In this document: piece after piece, positions 1 to 7,538 of the stretch
How the letters are laid out: each line of letters opens with the position of its first letter
Numbering within the stretch: the stretch's first letter is position 1
The notes under the pieces: model-generated
What the model was told of the DNA's origin: nothing
Databases searched by the model: none
The model's input: only the letters and a program-made list of their open reading frames with translations
Translations under genes and position numbers: made by a program
From: TMED23 sp964643045
Lineage (GTDB): Bacteria > Pseudomonadota > Alphaproteobacteria > Rhodospirillales > UBA2165
Length of the DNA: 11,742 bases
Direction: 5' to 3'
Assembly (NCBI GenBank): GCA_964643045.1
Contig: CAZXSC010000088.1
Coordinates: 1-11,742 of the forward strand

Positions 1-21
1 TGAGATTGGAGAAACCAACTA

Positions 22-444
22 ATGTCCAAGAACTTAAGCACATTGGTTCGCCTTCACCAATACCGCGTAGATGAAAAACGCCGCTCTTTAGCCGAACTAT
101 TAGGTGAGATTTCGAATCTGGAAACAAAAGATAAGCATTTGCAATCAGAAATTATCTCGGAGCAGGCAATAGCGAATTCCTCGCCGGATAGTGTTGGAAT
201 GTTTTATGGAATTTATGCCGAAGAAGCTGTCAATAAGCGGAGAAAGATTTCTGAAGAAATCAATGATTTCGAAGAAAAAGTTTCTTTGGCACAGGAAGAG
301 ATTAGAGATGAGTATAGAGATTTGAAAATATTTGAGATTACTCTGGAAAAACGAAAAAAAATAATTGAACTTGAGAATGCCAAGGTAGAGCAAGTCATCC
401 TAGATGAGTTGGGTCAGGAAACTTATCGTCGCCGACAAAAATAA
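22..444 (+). CDS. fliJ: FliJ-like flagellar export coiled-coil protein
   Basis: This is a 140-residue, highly charged, almost wholly helical protein, close to the usual FliJ length of about 145. Its start, with 'LVRLHQYRVDEKRRSLAEL', resembles the FliJ N-terminus, where a first helix with an Arg/Lys-rich face leads into a long antiparallel coiled coil. The second half is rich in E, K and R with heptad-like spacing and ends in a basic tail (YRRRQK). FliJ is the stalk-like subunit of the soluble export ATPase: it sits in the FliI hexamer and contacts FlhA. The ATG at 22 follows GGAG at 8-11. The TGA at positions 1-3 could be the stop of an upstream gene, and fliI would be expected there, but this cannot be seen. 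It is the only gene on the plus strand and converges on the FliK-like gene 10 bp away. Coiled-coil proteins match each other loosely, so the name rests on composition, length and context. Confidence 0.75.
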   Translation: MSKNLSTLVRLHQYRVDEKRRSLAELLGEISNLETKDKHLQSEIISEQAIANSSPDSVGMFYGIYAEEAVNKRRKISEEINDFEEKVSLAQEEIRDEYRDLKIFEITLEKRKKIIELENAKVEQVILDELGQETYRRRQK

Positions 445-454
445 TTTATGTACT

Positions 455-2179
455 TTAGATCATCTTACTTTGACTGGCATGATCCGCCATATTGGGCATT
501 GGAATTTCAACGAAGTTTTGATTGGCTTGGAAGGTTACTTGTCCCCCAATTTTTGAGATTTCTGAAAAATTTGTATAAATTCTGGTTATGTCAATCCGCA
601 TTTTCCTTGGTAAGGCTTTCTGACTTCTTACGATCAGATCGATTTGCTTTCTTTTTTTCCAGACGAATCCATCGAGTTGAAATCGCCCTAGTCGACTTAA
701 CGTTAGGTCAACAATAAAGCGCGAGGTATCGGACGCACTACTACTATTCTTGTTATTTGGGTGACTTTGGGTATGTAATTGGAATTGTTCAAGTCCCATT
801 GTAGTAAGAAATGGTACCAGTGCTGTTCGCCATTCATTCGCTGGTGGTTCAATCATGGCGCGACTAATATGATAAAAATCCTCATCTAATCGACTTAGCA
901 ATTCTGGATTTATTCGATTTAGAAGCGAAGTCGTCGTGTTTCCCATCCAAGATTGGATGTTGCCAACTTTGAGTGCATTAAGAAAAAATAACATATTCGA
1001 TGTGAGTTTAGCATTCGGCTGTGGCAGGGTTGACTCCTGGAAGTTCCTGACTGTCCCAGGGGCAGCTATATTAAGCTGATGTATAGCTTCGTCCAGGTTG
1101 GGCCATTCTTTGAATTGAAAGATATGTTCGAAACGCATAACCGGAGATTCGATTTTTGTCCGTTGGGTTAGTTTGGGCAAAATTTCTAATGCTAGGTTTT
1201 CACCGGTTAGTAATGGTACTTTAGTATCTAGGGCGATCATACCAAGCGGTGTTTTTAAAATGGGTTGTTTTGATTTTGTCGTAGCCATAACAACGCCATG
1301 TATGAAGTTTGGGTTTATATTTCCGTTTTGTGAGGTTCCGGTTGGGCTTTTGCTAATCCCATGAAATTTTAAAACTAATTTTGATCCAGCTTGTAAAAGA
1401 GCAGGAAAACTTAGGTCTTTATCCTTGTTAATATGTGAGGATGGTTTTAGCATTAGTGCAATTCGATCTGCGCTCTTCCTCATTGTTGTGGAGGCTTTTT
1501 CATGAATTGTATCGTTAATACTCTTCAGTACCCTAAATAAATCTTCTAAAGTCTTGGGGGCTAAATTAATATTAGCTTTTTGTTTTATGAGGTTTTCGTT
1601 TCTTTTTTCTGTTTCTAATGAGAAAAGTGTTTGAGTGCTATTAGTGGTTAAAGTCTGCTCCAATTTATTAAATATTTTTTTGTTTATAGGTCCATTTTCA
1701 TCATCAGAAGAAGTTACAGCGGGTCGCAGTAACGTTGCTTTTATGCGAGCTCCTATATCTAATTGGACTGTGTTTTGTGTTGGCCTGTTTGAATATTGCG
1801 TATTTTCCTGCAATTTTGATTCAGATTGATTTTTTGCACTTACCGGAGCATAGGTAATTATTGATAAGCTAGGGAGATCAATTTTTTTACCATCAATTTT
1901 CGTCAATAATAGTTTGAACTGTGGATGAGAGCGAGAGACTTGTAATTCAAGTATAGAATTTTCGGGCAATTTCAAAAGAGTTTTAACTATTAATTGTCCG
2001 AAAATGGTATCCAGTTTTGGCAGTCGGTCTTTTGAGTTAATTAACACTCGCGCAACTATTATTGCTCCGGTAGGTAGTTGATAAATTGCTTGCGGAGGGT
2101 CCTGGACAGTTATTGATATATCAGTGGCTCTGCTATTTTCTGGCAGTAAGTTTAAGTGATGAGGAACGATGGTTGTCAT
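455..2179 (-). CDS. fliK: FliK-like flagellar hook-length control protein, divergent
   Basis: This 574-residue protein has the layout of a FliK. Residues about 30-100 contain a beta-rich unit (LPTGAIIVARVL ... ENSILELQV), and a similar unit recurs at about 264-335 (GVVMATTKSKQPILKTPLGMIAL ... GENLALEIL, quoted in part). Between them are N/S/T/Q-rich low-complexity linkers. The C-terminal part, about 483-552, contains 'VDLTLSRLGRFQLDG' followed by a basic strand and a helix, which resembles the FliK C-domain pattern of a 'L..LG.v.v' strand before the helix. FliK is a secreted molecular ruler that, with FlhB, switches export from hook to filament subunits. Its ATG overlaps the stop of the MinD-like gene by 4 bp (ATGA), so translation is probably coupled, and the upstream ribosome site (GGTAA) is weak. 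FliK proteins diverge fast; the call is from the C-terminal pattern and context. A less specific flagellar cluster protein remains possible. Confidence 0.6.
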   Translation of the reverse strand: MTTIVPHHLNLLPENSRATDISITVQDPPQAIYQLPTGAIIVARVLINSKDRLPKLDTIFGQLIVKTLLKLPENSILELQVSRSHPQFKLLLTKIDGKKIDLPSLSIITYAPVSAKNQSESKLQENTQYSNRPTQNTVQLDIGARIKATLLRPAVTSSDDENGPINKKIFNKLEQTLTTNSTQTLFSLETEKRNENLIKQKANINLAPKTLEDLFRVLKSINDTIHEKASTTMRKSADRIALMLKPSSHINKDKDLSFPALLQAGSKLVLKFHGISKSPTGTSQNGNINPNFIHGVVMATTKSKQPILKTPLGMIALDTKVPLLTGENLALEILPKLTQRTKIESPVMRFEHIFQFKEWPNLDEAIHQLNIAAPGTVRNFQESTLPQPNAKLTSNMLFFLNALKVGNIQSWMGNTTTSLLNRINPELLSRLDEDFYHISRAMIEPPANEWRTALVPFLTTMGLEQFQLHTQSHPNNKNSSSASDTSRFIVDLTLSRLGRFQLDGFVWKKRKQIDLIVRSQKALPRKMRIDITRIYTNFSEISKIGGQVTFQANQNFVEIPMPNMADHASQSKMI

Positions 2180-2946
2180 TCGTTACCGAGCAGCGTTTCT
2201 GCAATGGTCCTTACGTCGTGAGCAGCTTCAGTGTTTGGAAAACGCATGAGCAATGAAGCTTGGTTGCGTATTGTCTCACGAACTTTGTTATCGCGCCGAA
2301 TAACTCCGGCTAAAGGTGGTGCAAATTTTAGAAAACCTTGGCAAGCTTTTAAGATGGTATTATATGTTCGTTCACCTTCTTTCGTTGAATTAGCCATGTT
2401 GACTACTACTCTGAGATCAAGGTTAGGACGTTCCATATGCGTTAGCTTTATAAATGCATAGGCATCTGTTAATGCAGTCGGTTCATCGGTAGTAATCACT
2501 ATGACTGTATCAACCTGATTGGCTAAATTTCGCACTGTCCGCTCTACACCAGCACCCAAATCAAAAATTATATGGTCGTAAGAAGATGATAGCATCGTTA
2601 GATCTTCATTCAATGCATTGAGGCGACTAATAGAAATATTAGCGAGATTTCCAGAACCTGAGCGTCCAGCTATAATATCGAATCCTCCTTCATCAAACGC
2701 TATTGCTGCTTGATTTAGTGGTAATCTACCTGTCAAAACACTACCTAAGTCATGCTTAGGCATTAGACCAAGTTGTATATCTACGTTTGCTAGACCTAAA
2801 TCTCCGTCAAAAAGAAGGATATTCCGGCTATTGTTTGCCAAAGCATGGGATAGAGTGATCGCAAACCATGTTTTGCCTACACCGCCTTTACCTGATGCTA
2901 CAGCAATTTTCTTGTACAAAATTCCCCACCCATCACTCATCGCCAT
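2176..2946 (-). CDS. flhG: MinD/FlhG-family ATPase of the flagellar cluster
   Basis: This is a 256-residue SIMIBI-class (ParA/MinD) ATPase. The deviant Walker A motif GKGGVGKT is at 19-26 with the signature Lys20, switch I FDGDLGLANVD at 46-56, and switch II FDLGAG at 128-133, followed by TTDEPTALTDAYAFIK at 152-167. FlhG (also FleN/YlxH) normally limits flagellar number through FlhF and through master regulators. Only about 12 residues precede the P-loop region, and I see no DQAxxLR helix, the element with which canonical FlhG stimulates FlhF GTPase. The protein ends at about the last core helix (AETLLGNE), with no clear amphipathic membrane-targeting helix after it. The ATG at 2946 lies only 3 nt from AGGA (2950-2953); the ATG at 2940 lies 9 nt away and is the likelier start. 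The gene sits 135 bp after flhA, where flhF is often found. The family call is firm; the exact cellular role is inferred. Confidence 0.85.
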   Translation of the reverse strand: MAMSDGWGILYKKIAVASGKGGVGKTWFAITLSHALANNSRNILLFDGDLGLANVDIQLGLMPKHDLGSVLTGRLPLNQAAIAFDEGGFDIIAGRSGSGNLANISISRLNALNEDLTMLSSSYDHIIFDLGAGVERTVRNLANQVDTVIVITTDEPTALTDAYAFIKLTHMERPNLDLRVVVNMANSTKEGERTYNTILKACQGFLKFAPPLAGVIRRDNKVRETIRNQASLLMRFPNTEAAHDVRTIAETLLGNE

Positions 2947-2949
2947 TGA

Positions 2950-2953
2950 TCCT
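2950..2953 (-). promoter_or_regulatory. Ribosome binding site deciding the flhG start
   Basis: AGGA on the minus strand is 3 nt from the first ATG (2946) and 9 nt from the second in-frame ATG (2940). The second spacing is normal for initiation, so the protein probably starts MSDGW rather than MAMSDGW. This is read directly from the sequence; usage is inferred. Confidence 0.45.
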
Positions 2954-2956
2954 GTA

Positions 2957-3013
2957 TTATCTTTTGGCCTCGATTAATTTTTTGATTGTGCTGATAATTT
3001 TGGGCAATACCAT
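2957..3013 (-). CDS. Possible 18-codon small ORF between flhA and flhG
   Basis: A short frame ATG...TAA encodes MVLPKIISTIKKLIEAKR. AGAGGG lies 3 nt before its ATG (GAGG is 4 nt away), which is a purine-rich but close ribosome site, and an in-frame TAA lies just upstream, so it is not the tail of a longer gene. The stop is 10 nt before the first flhG ATG and in a different frame. The peptide would be basic and amphipathic (hydrophobic I, L and V alternating with K). It may be a translated leader that couples to flhG, a membrane-active small peptide, or simply chance in AT-rich DNA. I do not recognise it, and it does not look like a piece of FlhF. Low confidence as a gene. Confidence 0.2.
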   Translation of the reverse strand: MVLPKIISTIKKLIEAKR

Positions 3014-3049
3014 AAACCCTCTTTACTTTCTGAAAAGAATTTAATTTGT

Positions 3050-3079
3050 TTTGTATGACGTGTTAGTTGGATTGATCAA
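3050..3079 (-). promoter_or_regulatory. Weak candidate promoter before flhG
   Basis: On the minus strand, TTGATC (3074-3079) and TACAAA (3050-3055) are separated by 18 bp, each matching four of six bases of the sigma-70 -35 and -10 boxes. It lies in the only internal gap over 50 bp in the minus-strand block, so the flhG-fliK pair could have its own start. In AT-rich sequence such matches are common, so this is weak. Confidence 0.15.
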
Positions 3080-3081
3080 AT

Positions 3082-5322
3082 TCAAACTTGTCCTACGGTC
3101 TTTATTTTAGCTTTTGGATGAATTTCATTTTGTGACATTATAATGGTTGAAGGTCTGAACCGCTCAACAATCGATCGCACAAATGGTCGAATTGGTGGGC
3201 TTGTCAATAAAACTGGCATCTCACCCATCATAGCGTGACGCTCGAAAATTTGCCGGACCGCCGAAATGAATTCCTGTAAACGGCTTGGAGGCATTGATAG
3301 TTGTTTTTCTTCCCCAGCACCAACGAGCGATTCAATAAAAGTTTGCTCCCACTCGGGTGATAAAGTTACCATCAAGATTACATCCTCATTATTGGTATTC
3401 GCATCGCTAATTTGACGGGCAAGACGGCTGCGAACGTGTTCAGTTATAAGGCCTATATTCCGGCTTTGTATACATGCTTCGGAAATCCCTTCCAAAATGG
3501 TTGGCAGATCACGTATAGAAACACGTTCTTGAAGCAAATTCTGCAAAGTTCTTTGTATACCACCGACAGAAATTTGCGTTGGCACAATATCTGCTATCAA
3601 TTTTTGATGGTCTTTATCTAATTCATCGAGCAATTTTTGTGTTTCTGAGTAAGATAAAAGATCTGACATATTATCTTTGATGATTTCAGTTAGATGAGTG
3701 GTAATAACCGTTGGGGTGTCGACAACCGTGTATCCCTTAAATAGAGCCTGTTCACGACCTGATTCTTCAATCCACATCGCGGGCAAGCCGAACGTTGGTT
3801 CGGTAGTTGTCTCACCTGTTAGTGTAATTTCTTCGCCGCGCGGATCCATTACCAGCAACATATTGGGTCTCAAATCTCCTTTTCCCGCATCTATTTCTTT
3901 AACCCTTACAATATAATTAGTGGAATCAAGTTGCATGTTATCTTGGATTCTAACCGCAGGCATCACGAAGCCCATCTCGATGGCCATTTGGCGGCGTAAC
4001 GCTTTGATTTGATCGGTTAGGCGTTGTCCTTCTTGTCCTTCATTAATTAAAGACAATAATCCATAACCCAATTCAAGCCTTAGGAAGTCAATTTTTAACA
4101 CTTGTGATATAGGCTCTTCTGAAACGGTTGGTGCGTCGGCTAATTCAGCATTTAACTGCTCTGCTTGTTCAATTGCTAATCGTTTCGAATTTTTATAAAG
4201 AATAAAAGCGATACTACCGGTCGCTGTTGCCAATATCAGGAAGGGCAAGGCGGGTATTCCAGGAACCGCAACAAAACAAAAGAGCAGGAATGATACCATA
4301 GCAATCGATTTAGGTTTTGCGCTTAATTGTCCAAAAACAGCCTTTTCCATAGGCCCCGTAACTCCGCCCTTAGTAATCAGCATGCCGGCAGCAGTCGATA
4401 CAATTAGCGCAGGTATTTGCGTGACTAAGCCATCACCGACGGTCAGGCGGGTATATGAATCAGCAGCATCAGAAAAGGCCATATCGTTTTGAGCTACACC
4501 AATGATGATGCCGCCAATAACGTTGATGAAAGTAATGATAATGCCGGCGACGGCGTCACCCCGAACAAATTTAGCCGCACCGTCCATAGCGCCAAAGAAG
4601 GAACTTTCATCTTCAAGTTCAGATCTACGTGCGCGGGCTTCATCTTCGTCAATTAGTCCTGAAGATAAATCAGCATCTATCGCCATTTGCTTGCCAGGCA
4701 TAGCATCCAATGTAAAGCGAGCTGCAACTTCAGCAATACGGCCAGAACCTTTTGTAATAACGATGAAATTTACAATTACCAAGATAGTGAATACGACAAT
4801 ACCTATAACGAAATTGCCACCCATAACAAAGCCACCGAAAGCTTCAATCACTTTACCAGCGGCTCCTGTTCCCTCATGGCCGTTAGAAAGTATCAAACGT
4901 GTTGATGCCAGGTTAAGAGATAAACGAATTAATGTTGCGAGGAGTAAAACCGTCGGAAAAGCATTGAACTCAAGAGGTTTATTCAAAAAAATTACGGTCA
5001 TTAGGATCATGACCGAGAAAGTAATCGAAAATGCTAAACTGAGGTCTAGCATCCATGTTGGCATAGGGATAATGAGAATTACCAAAATGCCAACAACACC
5101 TAGCGCCATAAACAAATCGCCGCGACTATTAGCTTTCGTCAATCTTTGGAAGATATTTTGCCCAAATTCAACAACCTCTTTTGTTGTTAGACCTACGCCT
5201 GTATTGGACCTTTCATCGAATTCGGCAACGTCAATCATTTCGCCACCTGAACTTTCGCTAGGCAACGTTCCTGGTGGAATGTCGTCAGAATTTGGATCAA
5301 GCTCTGAATTAACATCTGCCAT
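3082..5322 (-). CDS. flhA: Flagellar type III export gate protein FlhA
   Basis: This is a 746-residue FlhA, the large export-gate protein at the centre of the flagellar type III secretion apparatus. About eight membrane segments lie between about 70 and 376 (for example 71-87, 93-113, 120-142, 168-189, 255-276, 298-315 and a pair at 340-376). The FHIPEP family signature is at about 202-218 (RFTLDAMPGKQMAIDADL), including the conserved Asp of 'AIDADL'. The cytoplasmic loop continues through LIDEDEARARR. The soluble C-terminal domain, about 400-746, contains the FlhA pattern QKLLDEL and ends in a short tail. It is about 50 residues longer than typical FlhA because of an acidic, Ser/Pro-containing N-terminal extension (about 1-65) ahead of the first membrane helix. 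It follows flbD by 29 bp. FlhA receives chaperone-substrate complexes and contacts FliJ. The assignment is secure. Confidence 0.97.
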   Translation of the reverse strand: MADVNSELDPNSDDIPPGTLPSESSGGEMIDVAEFDERSNTGVGLTTKEVVEFGQNIFQRLTKANSRGDLFMALGVVGILVILIIPMPTWMLDLSLAFSITFSVMILMTVIFLNKPLEFNAFPTVLLLATLIRLSLNLASTRLILSNGHEGTGAAGKVIEAFGGFVMGGNFVIGIVVFTILVIVNFIVITKGSGRIAEVAARFTLDAMPGKQMAIDADLSSGLIDEDEARARRSELEDESSFFGAMDGAAKFVRGDAVAGIIITFINVIGGIIIGVAQNDMAFSDAADSYTRLTVGDGLVTQIPALIVSTAAGMLITKGGVTGPMEKAVFGQLSAKPKSIAMVSFLLFCFVAVPGIPALPFLILATATGSIAFILYKNSKRLAIEQAEQLNAELADAPTVSEEPISQVLKIDFLRLELGYGLLSLINEGQEGQRLTDQIKALRRQMAIEMGFVMPAVRIQDNMQLDSTNYIVRVKEIDAGKGDLRPNMLLVMDPRGEEITLTGETTTEPTFGLPAMWIEESGREQALFKGYTVVDTPTVITTHLTEIIKDNMSDLLSYSETQKLLDELDKDHQKLIADIVPTQISVGGIQRTLQNLLQERVSIRDLPTILEGISEACIQSRNIGLITEHVRSRLARQISDANTNNEDVILMVTLSPEWEQTFIESLVGAGEEKQLSMPPSRLQEFISAVRQIFERHAMMGEMPVLLTSPPIRPFVRSIVERFRPSTIIMSQNEIHPKAKIKTVGQV

Positions 5323-5351
5323 TTTTAACCGTACCCATCACATTCTGATAT

Positions 5352-6695
5352 TCAGAAAGATGACTGATGCCCACTCTCACCAGGAGAGGGAACGTTATAT
5401 CCATCCGCAGCATAAAGTTTCAGTTTATTCCGCAAGGTCCTTATGGAAATACCCAAAATATTTGCAGCATGGGTGCGATTGCCAAGGCAATGGTCGAGGG
5501 TATCAATAATTAGGCCGCGTTCCACATCTGCAACTGTTTTCCCCACCAAGTTAATATTTTGTCGACTTTTATCGTTATTTTCCAGCTCGCCATTGGGCAA
5601 ATCTTTTAGGCGCAATGCTTCCGGATGTATTTCACCATTAGATGTTAGTAGAACACCGCGATGAATCGTGTTCTCCAACTCCCGCACGTTGCCAGGCCAT
5701 CCATGCATTTTGAGCACATCCCATGTTTCAGAAGCAATCGTTATATCCTTTAAGCCGTTCGCTTCAGAATATTTCTTTGTGAAAAATTCGCAAAGCGGTT
5801 CAATGTCACCAGGTCGTTCAGCTAGGTTTGGAATTTCAATCATGACTACGTTTAATCTAAAAAATAGATCCTCGCGAAAATTTCCTTCGGCAACTTCTTT
5901 TTCCAGATCGCGGTTACTAGTTGCTATGATTCGGGAATCCACTTTGATTGGACTCTTGCCACCAATACGATCAATTTCTTTTTCTTGGATGGCTCGCAAT
6001 AACTTAGCCTGCAGCCTAAGGTCCATTTCACTAATTTCATCTAGTAATAGCGTGCCACCATCGGATTCTTCAAACTTACCAATCCGGCGAGAAACAGCGC
6101 CGGTGAAAGCTCCTTTTTCATAACCGAATAATTCTGATTCGAGAAGGTTTTCTGGTATAGCTGCACAATTGACAGCAATGTACGGTGCATTTGACCGATT
6201 GCTCTTTTGATGAATGAAATTAGCCATTAGCTCTTTACCTGTGCCAGATTCTCCAACAACTAAAACACTAGCAGCGCTCTTAGCAATGCGTTCTGCAAGC
6301 ATTATTGTCTCAGCCATTTTTGGGTCAGCGTGCACGATGATATTAGATTCTTCGGTTATTGCTTCTAATACAGCTGATATTAATTCTGCGTCCGGAGGGA
6401 GAGGAACATACTCCTGCGCCCCAGCTTTTATTGCGGCGACCGCAGTTTTTGAATCATCGTCGACGCCACAAGCTACGACTGGGACATTAATCAATTCGGA
6501 TTTCAGATTCGAAATTAGTAGTTCAATATTTAAGTCAGTGTCGGCCATGATAAGATCTGCACCATGACCCTTACGCAAAACTTTAAGAGCTTGATCAATA
6601 TCATCCGCATGAGATACTTTAGCACCCCGAGCGACCGCAATTTGGCTTGCTGCCCCAATTTGTCCGCTAAGCGCGCCGATAATTAATAAGCGCAT
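5352..6695 (-). CDS. flbD: Sigma-54-dependent flagellar regulator FlbD
   Basis: This is a 447-residue bacterial enhancer-binding protein in three parts. The receiver-like N-terminus (about 1-115) keeps the phosphoacceptor position (Asp52 in IMADTDL) but lacks the acidic pair near the start (LLIIGALSG) and has Leu where the conserved Lys is expected (YVPLPP, 96-101). The AAA+ domain (about 125-350) has Walker A GESGTGKE at 148-155, the sigma-54 contact loop GAFTGA at 195-200, Walker B LLLDE at 216-220, and WPGNVREL at 333-340. A Fis-type helix-turn-helix follows (about 390-428, GNRTHAANILGISIRTLRNKL in part). A position between the switch genes and flhA is that of Caulobacter flbD, whose degenerate receiver works with FliX to activate class III/IV flagellar genes and repress fliF. 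That role here is inferred. FliX is not in the window. Confidence 0.9.
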   Translation of the reverse strand: MRLLIIGALSGQIGAASQIAVARGAKVSHADDIDQALKVLRKGHGADLIMADTDLNIELLISNLKSELINVPVVACGVDDDSKTAVAAIKAGAQEYVPLPPDAELISAVLEAITEESNIIVHADPKMAETIMLAERIAKSAASVLVVGESGTGKELMANFIHQKSNRSNAPYIAVNCAAIPENLLESELFGYEKGAFTGAVSRRIGKFEESDGGTLLLDEISEMDLRLQAKLLRAIQEKEIDRIGGKSPIKVDSRIIATSNRDLEKEVAEGNFREDLFFRLNVVMIEIPNLAERPGDIEPLCEFFTKKYSEANGLKDITIASETWDVLKMHGWPGNVRELENTIHRGVLLTSNGEIHPEALRLKDLPNGELENNDKSRQNINLVGKTVADVERGLIIDTLDHCLGNRTHAANILGISIRTLRNKLKLYAADGYNVPSPGESGHQSSF

Positions 6696-6725
6696 TGAAC
6701 TTTATTCTCCCACTATTCAGGCTAG

Positions 6726-7538
6726 CTAATTAAAATATTCCGTTCGTGATGATGGCGGCATTAGGCTGTTTAAGGTCATTTCCAGACGCTGCGGATGCTC
6801 CTGTTGTCCCACAGAAGCAGCTCCAAGTATATAAATCTCGTTAACTGTTTCTTCGAGTACTGAGTTACGATCGAGTTTTGAAGCAAGAGGAATAAACACT
6901 AAATTGGCTAAGATAGCTCCATAAAAGGTAGTTAACAGAGCGACAGCCATACTTGGTCCAATAGTAGTTGGATCCTGCAAATTACCGAGCATTTGTACTA
7001 GGCCAATTAATGTGCCGATCAAACCCATTGCCGGTGAAAATTCTGCAGCCCGGCGTAATATACTCGCACTTTTTCTATGACGTTCCGCCGTGGTAGCAAT
7101 CTCTAAACGCAAAATACGCTCAACTTGATCGCCGGGTATTCCATCAATAACCATGGTTATTGCCTTATTTAGAAAAGGCTCTTTGCTCATTTGTTCAGCA
7201 ACATTTTGCAGCGATAATACGCCATTTCTGCGGGCCATCTGAGCGATCTGAATGACCTGAAGCGTAGCCTCTGCGGGGTCGCGCGTTGAAGAAAGAAGTG
7301 TTTTGCTTACTACGCCAATTGCGCGTAACATCTCTTTAAATGAGAAACAAACAGTAGTGATAGCCAACGTTCCACCCAGAACAATCAAAATAGCTGGGAT
7401 GTTAAAAAAAGTGCTCGGTGAGCCACCTAGAAATACAGCTGTTCCGACTAGTGCAAACGCAGCTAACACCCCTACAATAGTGGCTAGGTCAATGGATTTA
7501 CGGACCGGTATTATTTCTATCGAAGCATTATCCGCCAT
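6726..7538 (-). CDS. motA: MotA/PomA-type flagellar stator protein
   Basis: This 270-residue membrane protein has four predicted segments, about 17-37, 44-64, 165-185 and 197-217. A cytoplasmic loop between the second and third carries ARRNGVLSL (102-110), the PomA/MotP-like form of the loop that interacts with FliG. The third segment has the family motif SPAMGLIGTLIGLVQML (168-184), with the conserved Pro169 and Thr176. MotA pairs with MotB to form the ion channel that drives rotation by pushing on FliG. The PomA-like features hint at, but do not prove, sodium rather than proton coupling. Its ATG overlaps the fliN stop by 1 bp (TAATG), and AAGG inside the end of fliN lies 7 nt upstream, so coupling is likely. 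No motB follows; the next gene is flbD after 30 bp. The family call is secure; the ion and the partner are not known. Confidence 0.9.
   Translation of the reverse strand: MADNASIEIIPVRKSIDLATIVGVLAAFALVGTAVFLGGSPSTFFNIPAILIVLGGTLAITTVCFSFKEMLRAIGVVSKTLLSSTRDPAEATLQVIQIAQMARRNGVLSLQNVAEQMSKEPFLNKAITMVIDGIPGDQVERILRLEIATTAERHRKSASILRRAAEFSPAMGLIGTLIGLVQMLGNLQDPTTIGPSMAVALLTTFYGAILANLVFIPLASKLDRNSVLEETVNEIYILGAASVGQQEHPQRLEMTLNSLMPPSSRTEYFN

Noticed and set aside
415..445. Possible terminator hairpin at GTCGCCGAC near the fliJ end
   Set aside because: The arms GTCG/CGAC leave a 1-nt loop and no T-run follows in the sense of either gene.
448..717. Plus-strand frame starting just after fliJ
   Set aside because: It lies wholly opposite the end of the FliK-like gene, whose C-terminal pattern is recognisable; its aromatic-rich composition looks like a shadow.
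4502..5509. Long plus-strand open frame opposite flhA and the end of flbD
   Set aside because: It is rich in S, T, P, I and K as expected from a strand shadow, spans two well-supported genes, and shows no family motif.
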